Origin: Theocolax elegans
Taxonomy: Eukaryota > Arthropoda > Insecta > Hymenoptera > Cerocephalidae
NCBI GenBank assembly: GCA_026168455.1
Contig: CM047431.1
Span: 52,760,029 to 52,824,028 of the forward strand
Direction: 5' to 3'
Length of the DNA: 64,000 nucleotides
Part shown: one piece after another, positions 50,130 to 61,214 of the stretch
Layout: the number at the start of each line of letters is the position of its first letter
Numbering within the stretch: the first letter of the stretch is position 1
Made by a program: the position numbers and the translations under genes
The notes under the pieces: generated by a model
What the model was told of the DNA's origin: nothing
Seen by the model: only the letters and a program-made list of their open reading frames with translations
Databases searched by the model: none

Positions 50130-53100
50130 ATGACGGCCCACGATCAAATGCGAGCGATGCTCGATCAGTTGATGGGCACCGGAAGAAATGGTGAGTTACA
50201 TTATCGATTTTTATATACACATACGCGTAAAAATTAACAATGCGACGCGCTTTTCTCTCTCTCTCTCTCTCTCTTTCTATATATATACATCTCTTCCATA
50301 GATATTTTAATGTGCACGTACAAAATGGAAGCCTCCGCGTGTCTGTCTGCAGCCATCATGATGCCGATATTATTATTTTACGATAATGCCTTATTTATCT
50401 ACTATTTTTCTTCGGTTTTTTTTCCTTTCGCTTTATTTTTCTATTATGTATTACTTTTCCGGCTGGGGTTCTCGTAGTTATCGGCACGATATGTGGATAT
50501 ACGTATATACGCTACATATTGATTTCCCATATGACTATATATACTAGGGCGTGAAACTCGTGTATTTCTTATTAAATATATATATATATCTACATTAATC
50601 TTCCCTCATATGCTTCTAACTTTTGATAGTTCATTCAATTTAATAATTGATTATAAAAATATGGAGTTACTTTTTTATGTAAATTACTACTTTGTACCAT
50701 TGATCAAATTGATTAGTTTGATTCTTAATTCAGCTTAGGCCATTAATATCTACATTTATTTTTGATAAGTAAACTTGCTTAGAACATTGATCAAGAGAAA
50801 TTATTAACTAAAATATTGAATGACTAAAAATTTTCAAAGTAAAATTTTAATCTTGCAATAGTTAGCATTCTCAGCAATTCGTCCTAGCTATTTTGTGTCA
50901 AAATTTAGAAGAGACAACTATGCAATTTTCGTAAAATGATAATTATTGTACTCAAATAAAGTCTAAACCAGCAAATGATATTAAGCGTTCTTAAGGGGAT
51001 GTAGAAGCTAATTACTTTTCCATAATACATTTTTCGTTATCTAAATATGTTTTTGATTTTTACATAATTATTGCATAGTCATTGTACATTTGATATGTAT
51101 TAAAAAATATGCAATGATAAAAATAATGAGTAAATATAAAAAATTGTAAGTAAATAATGAAAAGTACAATAATGTTGGTAAGCGTGTAGTTTTGCATATA
51201 CTACAACATCTTCTTAACAAGTTATCAAAATCGATTTAAACAAATTTTATACCATCTGTGTGAAAAACAATAGATATTTAATCTTTACTATTTTTACAGG
51301 TGAGAATAACAAATTTCAAGTGAAATATTCGGATCCTAAGGTCTGCAAAAGTTTCCTGTTAGCTTGCTGTCCTCATGAAATTCTTTCATCCACGGTGAGT
51401 AGACTATTCACATGTACAGTCAAATGTAATATCACGCATACCCTTGTTTTATTTTTTTTTACTGTTTTATTAAAATACCAATGCTCGTACTAATTATTTT
51501 ATTTTATTATATTTTTAACGTACCTCATCCTATTAAGTAACTTACTCTAAGCTCGTGATGCTTGTCTTAGAATAATATTGGTTCTTCATAAATCTTTTTT
51601 TGACACTCAACTAAACTATTAAATAAATGTATATATATATAGTCGCAGTTAAAAAGAAATCATTATACAATATCTCGAGTGAATAAAACTGACATCTACA
51701 ACTTTTAATTGCATAATGATTTTTTGGCAAAGATTGATGTACATACATGTGTTTAATAGTGTAGTCTTATAATGTCCATTGAGATATTTTTCTCCAAGCA
51801 AACATTGTAAACTTTTAATTAATGCTGAACTGCTACTAAGCAGTTCTCTATTTCCAGAGCGTCTGGAAAAGCAATTACGATCCAATTGTACGCAATACCC
51901 TGAATATTGTACCAAATGTAGATGTTGAATAAAGGTTGCGTTAAGTCCGTAAGTACTGAAAGTTAATAATGAAAAAAATGAAACACAGAGAGGACGTACG
52001 TATTACATACAGTTGATTCATTCTACTAAACATAATTAAGTTTCTTGGTTATAAGTATTGTTTTACATAATACATGGCAAAGAAGAATACATATCTTGGT
52101 AGAAATTTTTAAAGTAGAAAATTCCAAATGTGTTTGCTAATCAATTTCTCGTGTTAAATCTGTACACTGTTGGTAGCACATTTGTAACACTCACAGTTAA
52201 ATTTATTGTTTCATGTTATAAAAATTTAAACTATTCAACTGATATTAATTTTGTTTGATGTTCATTTTATGAAAAAGTTATTAAATAATTATTATTATTT
52301 TATCAATAATTTGTATCAAACGTTGACAATTCATTCATATTTTATTAGCTATTTATTTTTGGTTTTTTTAATGAATTTATTTACTTTTTTTAAACATAAC
52401 TTCTATTTCATTACAAATTTTGTCTTAAGAATTTCCCTACACAAATTTCTACCAGAGTTTATGCACATGCATTCTTTATGTTGACTTTGCTTGGGAGAAA
52501 TACATCGGTCTATCATCTTGGTTACTCAGCCTTATTTTTCTGGAGTCAATTTGTCTTATATCCCAAGACCCGACACGTGTCGAACAATCCTGTATCATAC
52601 ATTTTTTGGTGAGTAAGAGAGATCTTGTAAAACAAAAACTTATGCGACAAAGATAATCAGTATACAACTTTTTACTTGCACATCTATTGAGTCTGGAGAA
52701 AGAAAAAGATAAGGCTAAAATTTGCTGTGAGTATGGGTGTTTGAAGAAAGTGAGAGATACATCTTTTTTTTTGTTTTGCTCGCAGAAGCGTATGAGAGGA
52801 AAAACACTGACTGTAAGTAAGATATCGTGAATTGCCAAACACTTGTATATATTTGAGTTATCCAGTATATTGAAGAAATTTCATTAAAAAATATGAAAAG
52901 GAATATGGATAAATTGAAAAAAAAGATACCCCTAAGATTTTTGTAATATTATTTTTTTTAATTACAATCTTATTGAATATTTAGAGTATTGATACATTAA
53001 TAATGTTGAAAGTTTTTTACAAATATTGGATATTGGATTGCTCAAATTAGAATACTATATGGTGATCGTAATTGTATAAGCAAATTGTAATCAATATATC

Positions 53101-56100
53101 TCTATAATACTTTAACTAATAATTTATTTTAAAATTTCACTGTTAAGCATTCTCTAACAAATCTACAGTACAATCTTTAAACATCATTCTGTGCATGTCA
53201 TAACACTTTATACATTGAAGTCTCAGGTTAAACTATGTGATAAGACTAATTAATTCTTATTTCACTTAAACTGCTTTTTTTTTAAATTTTAATTTAACTT
53301 ATCTTTGTTACATAATTTAATTTGATATACTGAATTTGTAACTATAAATATAATTGGCAATTCGCGAAGAAAAAAATGACAAATTAGGAAAGCGCACTGA
53401 AAGGGAATACGGCTCGATGGAATAAACAACGGAGGTGTATCCTATCGTACGTATTAAAACAAAGTACATAGAAGTTAATAATTTTGGATCGGTAATTAAA
53501 AGTACCATTATAAGTATTTAGCAACAAGTTTTTGTACCATAAACAAATAGTAAATGTTAATTAAAAAGATGTAAACAAAATCAATTAATTAAAAACATTA
53601 ATCTAAGCTCTGACTTGGCTAAATTGACTAAATATGTAAAAACTTAAGGTTGTGCGCCGATTGTAGCATCGTTGTCCATCGCAATGTCAGGCGGAGAGGT
53701 GTTACCACTCTGTAAGTGAAATCAACAAAATATCTATCTATAGAAAGTGTAATGTTTGTATTTTCTATTGTTTTCATTTTTTTAATAATTTTTGTTATTT
53801 ACCATAATATACTTCTCATCTATTCGATGATTATGAATCTCTTTGATTCAATATTTCTCTTTGAACTTACAAGAAAAACTCAAAATTTTATATGCTTAAC
53901 GATGGAAAGGATACACTTTTCAAAAGATTAGCCAGGCTCCTATTCCTTTAGGTGAAATGTTGAAAATAAAGTTAAGTCCATCCGTAACCAGAGCAACCAC
54001 ATCCTTTGAGCTCTACGTACACATTATTAACTGGTGTGGAAGACTTAAGACGAAGACCCATTGCCTTTTGTAAGTCTGAACATAAAACGAACTTATATTA
54101 CAAAAAAAAGAACCGTTATTAAAAAGGATTAAAAAGGAAAAAGGATGATGCCATCGTTATAATAGTTAAATATATAAATTTAACAAATCCGCCATATTAT
54201 ATATAAATAAATCAAGGGTTTCCATATTCAAAGCATCTCGTAAAATGCAAAACTTTCTCTTGGACACTCTTTCCAAAATCTGTAAGGAATACATCTTTCC
54301 AATAATTAGATGATTTATTTTTACTTCTATTAAATTATCAATTATAATATCATTATATTACAAACACTTCTTATTTTTGGGAATAATTTAACAACAGGGT
54401 ATCAGCAAGGACCTGTTCAAAATTATTTGGATGATGTGAAACCTTAAGTTCGGAAAAGTGGAAGAGGGATAATAATGTTAGAATACATATACATACGTTC
54501 TCAAAGATTATTTCAATTTTGGGTGGGTGTATACTTGTATAATTTTAACTACACTCGAGCGGATTAAGGCTAATAAGATATATATATATTATTACAATTG
54601 TATTTACATTTATATGTATATATTAATATTAATATTAATAATTGAGGTTCATACAATTGGATCTCATTGAAATCATTGAAATGATTTATTAATTAATTGA
54701 TTTTTATGAATCGCAGCGCATGGACCTGGGAGAATGCCCTCAAATACACGACTTGGCCCTGCGTGCCGACTTTGAGGCAGCGCAGAAGAAAAAAGACCAC
54801 TTTTATGACATTGACGTAAGTTACATTTAAAAATACTTACACAATTAGCAAAGTTTTTTTCTAATAGTTAAAATAAATGTGGTGAATAGAATTGTGTATT
54901 TGTACTATAGTAAAAAAAATATCAATGTTAATAATCAAAGTTTATTAAACGTCTACTTGAATTCAATACTAATAAAAATTTTAAATTAAAAAAATTATTT
55001 AATAAATTAAATGTCAGTCACCTAAAAAGAGTAATTGAATATACAATTAAAAAATTTTAGGCGATGGAGCACCTGCAGAGCTTCATTGCAGATTGTGACC
55101 GGCGTACAGAGCAAGCAAAACAACGTCTTGCCGAGACGCAAGAAGAACTGAGCGCAGAAGTAGCTGCCAAGGCTAACAACGTTCATGTCCTCGCCGAAGA
55201 AATAGGAAAAAAACTGGCTAAAGCTGAAAAATTAGGTGAAGAAGGCTTGGTCGAAGAGTCGATGAAATTGATGGGTGAAATCGACGAGCTGCGCAAGAAA
55301 AAAAACGAAGCCGAACAAGAATATCGGAACAGCATGCCAGCTTCGTCGTATCAGCAACAAAAATTACGAGTCTGCGAGGTTTGCAGCGCATACCTCGGTA
55401 TCCACGACAACGATAGACGGCTGGCCGATCATTTCGGTGGTAAATTACATCTCGGTTTCATCAAAATTCGGGAGAAACTCGCAGAACTTGAGAAGACAAT
55501 GGACGAACGAAGAAAGGAAAGACGAGAATCTTTGATGGATCGTGACAGAGGTGGCAGTCGACACAGAAGTCGCAGTCGGGATCGAAGTCGAGACCGGGAT
55601 AGGGATCGTGAACGGGATAGGAGTTATAGAGATCGGCCAAGGGATCGAGAACGTGATAGGGATAGGGATCGCGATCGTGATCGTAGAGATCGTGATAGAG
55701 ATCGTGATCGCGACCGCGATAGGAGGCGGTCTAGGTCCAGAAGTCGTAGTCGAGGAAAGAGGTTTGTATTTCTTTACTTTTTTAAATGCAAAAGTATAAA
55801 ATTTGGAAGTGAAATGATTAAACAGTTTGTTTTATCATTTTTTAATGTAGTAAATTAAGATTTTGTTCTCTATACTATATAAATATAACAATAATCAAGA
55901 TTATTGTAAAACAATTACACTATTTAAACATTGAAATATGAATTTTTAAGTTTTAAGAACATGAGTATTACTTAAAAACTTAATTATGTAGTTTTAAACT
56001 TTTGTTGAAGATTCAAATTGTGTTTTTAATTTCACAAAGTGAATATATTTTCACTTTTTCAAAGATGAGAATATACATTTTCAACTTTTGAAATATGTAA

Positions 56101-57007
56101 GTTACTCATGAGATTACATAATTTTAAATGTATATTGCTAAACATTAAAACTATCTTTTAACTTTAATAAGTGTAAATGTCATAAATTTATCATATATAA
56201 TGCCAATTTTTATTATTAATAAAAGTGTTATAATTTTAAATGAAAGCACTACTGTCACCCCTTTGTAAAGTTAAAAAATGTAATTAATTAATTTTAATTA
56301 GGTTTAATTTTTATCAAAAATGTAAAATTCATATTTTAAGAAACTTTTACACTTTTCAAAACTTGAAATCTTTGATTTTAATTTTTTGTAAAGTGCAAAT
56401 ACTTCAAAATAAGTTTGATATAATGTAAATGGCAAATGTTTATATTTTCTTACGATAAAAGTAAAGGTTTATCAAAAAGCGTGACAATGCCTGACGCAAA
56501 TATACAGGCGCGTAAGCCATATTATACAGCTAACTAGCCCCTTAATTTTTACTTTAATACTTTTGCTTCCAAATTTTACACTTATGCAGTTAGAGAATAT
56601 GCTACGATTACTCGGCTAATTTTGATTAGTTTTCGATAAATAGAAGGTTCAATACCATAAATTTCCAATTAATCTTCCTTCAATTTCAAAAGATTTTTTC
56701 TTTAATTTTAAGGAAAGAACTACACTTAATTTATGATGAAAAGAAGGCCGAACTGAGATTTAAACAAAAATATGATCGATTCGCAACGAGTCTCTTTTTG
56801 TACCCGATCTATGATAATTCAGCCGAAGCGATAAATTCTGAAATCTTAAAAATTTAAAAAGTTCAATGTATAAAGAAAACCGAATGTATAAAGGAAAAAC
56901 TAACATTTACGTTATTTTATTATTGCAGATCTCGACGTTCCCGTAGCAGCAGTCGCGATCGTAGATCACGCTCACGCCGAAGTGGCTCCAACGATCGTAA
57001 GAGATAA
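50130..57007 (+). CDS. Luc7l: Luc7-like protein (U1 snRNP-associated splicing factor)
   Basis: Luc7-family proteins bind the U1 snRNP and help select 5' splice sites. Coding exons: 50130-50190, 51300-51394, 54717-54815, 55061-55761, 56929-57007; 1035 bases, 344 aa, all junctions GT/AG and in phase. It starts MTAHDQMRAMLDQLMGTGRN, near-identical to LUC7L/LUC7L2. Zinc finger 1 (CCCH) uses C36, C43 or C44, C59 and H63. After it come FIADCDRRTEQAKQRLAETQ and a coiled coil; zinc finger 2 (C2H2) is in LRVCEVCSAYLGIHDNDRRL with two His in ADHFGGKLH. The C-terminus is an RD/RS-rich tail. The frame stays open upstream of the ATG to 49827 but has no earlier ATG. Closest to LUC7L/LUC7L2 rather than LUC7L3. 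AATAAA sites at 57399 and 57530. Confidence 0.95.
52456..52609 (+). other. Candidate cassette (poison) exon in Luc7-like intron 2
   Basis: Acceptor-like TTTCTACCAG and strong donor TTTTTG/GTGAGT. Joined in phase 0 to the exon ending at 51394, it would reach a stop within about ten codons (ATGCATTCTTTATGTTGA), so inclusion would divert the mRNA to decay. Regulation by such exons is known for many splicing-factor genes; here it is inferred only from splice signals. Confidence 0.25.
53644..53709 (-). other. Exon-like island in Luc7-like intron 2 (strand ambiguous)
   Basis: On the - strand, an acceptor TTTCACTTACAG is followed by an open 21-codon stretch ending SPPDIAMDNDATIGAQP and TAA, like a terminal exon. 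On the + strand the same bases end at a strong donor, CACTCT/GTAAGT. The block is clearly less AT-rich than the surrounding intron. I do not recognise the peptide. Confidence 0.25.
53952..54069 (+). other. Second candidate poison exon in Luc7-like intron 2
   Basis: Good acceptor TCCTATTCCTTTAG and strong donor CCTTTT/GTAAGT frame a 118-base block that is less AT-rich than its flanks. In phase 0 it reads four codons to TGA. The - strand also has a 30-codon open stretch here, ending VELKGCGCSGYGWT, so an antisense nested exon cannot be excluded. A third small block at 54401-54449 follows an acceptor-like ATTTAACAACAG. Confidence 0.3.
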
Positions 57008-58349
57008 AGCACATCTCGAAACTAATCGACTTTTTAATAACACAAGGAAAATGTAACAAAAAACAATACATTAAATATTACGAAACAAAATTATATTTAC
57101 CGCAAATTCTCAAGACACAAAGGCAAAAAAACGTATGGCAATTTATATAATTTACCTCTTTAAAATTTCACGTTCATTCGTATTACTATTGTATGTGTTT
57201 ATGTAATAATAGTATTTTTTGCTCTAAAAGTTATTGATTATAGACAACCATGATAATTCGATATAGGTTTTTCTTTCAGCTATTCCATCAACATCCTTTT
57301 CATAACCAGAAATTCACGTATGTAAGTTCACTATAATGCGTAATTACCAATTAAAAATATCTTTATTATTGATTATCGCATATTACTGTATTATTAAAAA
57401 TAAAATAATTCACTTGTACATAATAATGCAATTGATTTTTCTCTATTTCGAAAAGTTCTTGCATATTTATAAATAATTAACTAGTTAATTTTTAATTGTA
57501 AGAATTGCATTGCAAGTGTAGATGAAATGAATAAATAAAGGACGTTCGAAAGAAATTGTTATCAATCATATTAATTTCCTCAACATTTACATTTCGCAGA
57601 GAAAAAACACGTGTTAAATTAAGTTATGAATAAATAAGTACTTTTGTTTGTTTATTTAACTCAACAGACATGTAGCTATACATCAAAATATAAACAACAG
57701 TTTAATACAATGCAGAGGCAGTGATACGTTAATAATTTTAGTTAAACAAAACGCCAATGGTATGTGATTTATAAAATTATGAAAAATTATATTACATAAC
57801 TAATTAATGTTGATGTGTAATTACTAAATTAATAATTTTATTAATAAAAATATTAACCTAGTAATTAAGTATTTTTAATTGATTAAGTAACATTGTTCAA
57901 TTACTCTACTTCATTTAGTATTTGATGCAGTACATTTTTATAAAGATATTACTGCATATTCATTATTACTATGTTAATAAATAAACTGTTGGCTCAATAA
58001 TTAAAATAATTTGTATGTGATTTGTTTTTCCAACAATAAAACATATGGTTTAATTTTTATTAAAATTAGTACGAGCCTGTAATATTTGCAAAAATTAATC
58101 CTAAATATTTGGTGTTTTAAATTATTCATGTAATTTATAGTAGATAATTAAAACTTATTCTTATTCAATATAAAAATACTTAATTTATAATATCACAAGT
58201 TTATTACACATTTGTTATTTGTTCGCAATACTTTATAAATTTTACTTTAAAATCCTTTAAAAAAATTATACTAGCAAGTACATAATAATAGTTTTCATTT
58301 AAATTAAAAATGTAGTAATATCCTGTTTTTTCGTCGATAGGACCAAGAC
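57008..58349. other. AT-rich intergenic DNA between convergent genes
   Basis: Luc7-like 3' UTR to about 57.55 kb, then very AT-rich sequence without recognised features. Confidence 0.4.
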
Positions 58350-58450
58350 GACTAACCGCGATAATTGCGAATGGTAGACCAGTGGTGAGGCTTCTGCCTC
58401 GCGCTCCCGGGATCGTGGGTTCGCATATTCAATCCGTACTCCGTTACAGT
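58350..58450 (+). repeat. tRNA-like SINE fragment or tRNA relic
   Basis: An isolated GC-rich block in AT-rich DNA. TAGACCAGTGGTGAGG fits an A box (TRGYNNARYGG) and GTGGGTTCGCATATTCAATCC resembles a B box with a few extra bases, about 45 bases downstream. The usual tRNA arms do not pair well, so a tRNA-derived SINE remnant is more likely than a functional tRNA. Confidence 0.4.
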
Positions 58451-58906
58451 ATATACACAATTTTAAGAAATTTTAACAGCCCTGCTAGTTTATAAAAAAT
58501 TGAAATACAGTATGTATTATATAGTTTGACGAATAAATTATTTATCAAAATTATTTAATCCCTAAGTGCCCATTTATTATCATATTTATTATACTAATGA
58601 GTGTAATATGGCAGGGTATTGCAGTTTCATACTTTTTATCAACAATTTTTAAATTTAAAAATTGTATGAAACAGCAATTACAGGTAACTATTTTATTCTT
58701 ACAGATAATCCTTAATTTTCAGAACATGGGCACTAAAGAATTAAATATGACATATTCTTTTTTTTTATATACAATTGTATTAGTATAGTTGTATTATCAT
58801 TTAATCTCTTTGATTTTGTCATGTGTATAAGTTAAAAAAACACTGCATTCCTTTCAATGACACATATACATCAAACAACCAATCGATCACTGTTCTTTAT
58901 GTAAAC

Positions 58907-60592
58907 TTATACATTTGACATAAGTCTTCGTTGTATTCGATTTTGACGCTTAATACATTTTCTTACAGCACGCCATATTTCTTTAAAGCCTGTTTTACCT
59001 GAATTTTGTTTACTATAAATGTTAAGATAAATACCGAGGACTACAAGTAACCCTGACCAGAAATATTGAATCGTAAATGGCTTGTAGAAAAAGATAAAAC
59101 TAATGATTATAGTCACAGCCTTACGGCAGGTCGTCACTGTTGCAGCAACAAAAGCTCCACATGATTTTACTAATGTCAAGACTATCTGTATACCAAGGTA
59201 TCCAGATGCTGAGAACATTAGCGCATATCCATATGTTTCGATTGGATGCTGAAAAAATATAAAATAGAAATTAAATGTGAAAGTAAAAATATATAACAAA
59301 TGTTATTACTTTTAGTTTTAGTAGTTCAACGTTATTATTTTACAAATTAAACACATTAAAAATATACAGCAATTAGTTCCATATATTATGTAGAAAAGGA
59401 AATGTTGAAAATTGAAATTATTAAATAGTTTATTTACCTTACTACAAAATGAAGCACCCTTAACTATATCTCCAGTAAGGAGGAGAATAAAAAATAGGTA
59501 AACAAATCCTATACTGTAGGAATAAAGAACAACTTCAGTATTAGTAGCTTTATGTTCTTTCATTGTTTTCTCTTGTATATTGCCAATAAGGGCATCACAA
59601 AGCAACGCGCAAATAATCATTGCAACTCCAATAATATCAAAGTGTGGCGATATCATGCTATCCGCAAGAGTAAAGAGGATTAAGCCAAGGCACATGAAAC
59701 TTGCCGCTAAAAAGTCTAGAATACCATAGCGTTTGCCTTGAATTAGTATACTACCAATAAGCACTGGAATGAGTTTGCAGCATTTGAAGATCACCTTGTA
59801 TAAATAAAGATTAGAAACTTTTAGCTATTCATCACTTATTAAAATAGAGAATCTAACTATATTAATAATTACTATTAATTTCAGAATTAGTAATTAGTTA
59901 CATTATACAGATATAATAAAAAATGCATTTAGCATAATTTTGCGGAAAATTAATATTTATGTACTATTTGTAATACATTATTAAGATTGAATTTTTATAC
60001 AAAATTTTTAAGTGATAAGCACAACAATATTCAACAAACCTGTGTTGGATAATTTAAATATCCAAGAGATGAATTTGAAAAACCCATGGTCCCTAATGTC
60101 AAAAGTGCTAATAAAAGATAAGTACCAACTGGAACTTTCCGAGTGATACCTTTCAGACGACATTCTATCCAGCCAAATATAGTGTAATATCCAAACTGTA
60201 CAAGTGTCAAATACCATCCGAATGGTCTAAAACCGTCTAAAGTAAAAATCAGTTCCTACAATTAAAAATGAATACTGTTTTTAAAATAATATGCTAATTA
60301 GTAAAACAAACAAAGAAAAACATTTCATTTTTACCTGCAAATATCCATAAAGAATATAAAATGTAAAAATACCTAAACTGCAAAACAACAATTGTGCTCT
60401 AATACTGTAATTGCTTATATCAAAACATAGCAATTGAGCTTCTTTTTGAGTGTCCTTAGGTTCCTCGACCTTAATGAATTCATCTATAAGAAAGAAAAGT
60501 TAAAATAAGTTTCCATAATTGTATTATTAAAATAAACAAGATAAAGATAAACCAATACCGGCACTGTTTGCATAAATCTTTTTGTGTGACAT
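58907..60592 (-). CDS. Papst2: SLC35B3 / PAPST2, PAPS transporter of the Golgi
   Basis: Nucleotide-sugar-transporter-family protein that carries 3'-phosphoadenosine 5'-phosphosulfate into the Golgi for sulfation. Exons on the - strand: 60592-60559 (MSHKKIYANSA), 60483-60335, 60255-60040, 59794-59438, 59248-58907; 1098 bases, 365 aa, all in phase with GT/AG borders. Hallmarks: DGFRPFGWYLTLVQFGYYTI, GTMGFSNSSLGYLNYPTQ continuing directly into VIFKCCKLIPVLIGSILIQG (family motif in the middle of the protein), GNIQEKTMKEH, and SFIFFYKPFTIQYFWSGLLV near the C-terminus. About ten hydrophobic segments are visible, and the C-terminus is basic. It is slightly shorter than the roughly 400 aa of human and fly proteins, mainly at the N-terminus. 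Convergent with the Luc7-like gene, divergent from the THAP gene. Confidence 0.93.
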
Positions 60593-61214
60593 TTTTTCAT
60601 ATACACATTTGTTTTTCTTTAACCTCCAAATTTAATATGTGATGTATAAAATATCTTACGACTATACAAAATTAATAACATAATTGCACATAATAATTGT
60701 TTGTTCGTTGAAAATGATTCGAAAGTTAATTTAAAAAATGACTGCTTTTATGGTAACTACATTTTCCGATTTATAACGCGTATATTTTCTTTTTCTTCTT
60801 CTTTCTTCTGCTTGATTTAAATTGGCAGTATTGGCACCAATGCTTGTGCGGCCATCAAAATCAACATATTCAACAACTTACAAGTGTGAGTGTATATGTG
60901 TCACGTGTACACACCATCGCAGATTCGCAGTCGTACAACCGCCATAGAGATATTACATATAGAGTAGGGGAGACAAGGAAAAATTCGTCCTATTGGTAGA
61001 AAGAGAAAGAATATCGCGGGGCCCTCTCTGTCTCTGTCTGTTGGTGCGCATGCGCGCTCTGCGCTGTATACAAGTCTACAGACAAGATGAAAAAATTGAC
61101 TTTATAACCTAATATAAATAGTTACTTTTTTACTTAATAGTTATAGTTATAATATTATTTTATAATTTATGAAGTAAATTTATGAATTAAAATAAATGTT
61201 TTTTTATTAACAAC
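60593..61214. promoter_or_regulatory. Shared divergent promoter of Papst2 (-) and the THAP9-like gene (+)
   Basis: Only 622 bases separate the two start codons. The middle (60.84-61.08 kb) is less AT-rich and contains TGCGCATGCGCGC at 61045-61057, a match to the NRF-1/Ewg consensus, plus a CACGTG E-box (60902-60907). Start sites cannot be placed from sequence alone. Confidence 0.5.

Noticed and set aside
52476..52838. 120-codon - strand open frame in Luc7-like intron 2
   Set aside because: No motif or credible start. The splice-signal evidence in the same place favours the + strand.
60008..60217. 69-codon - strand frame over the Papst2 exon
   Set aside because: It is a shifted frame of the exon 60255-60040, whose correct frame gives the conserved transporter sequence.
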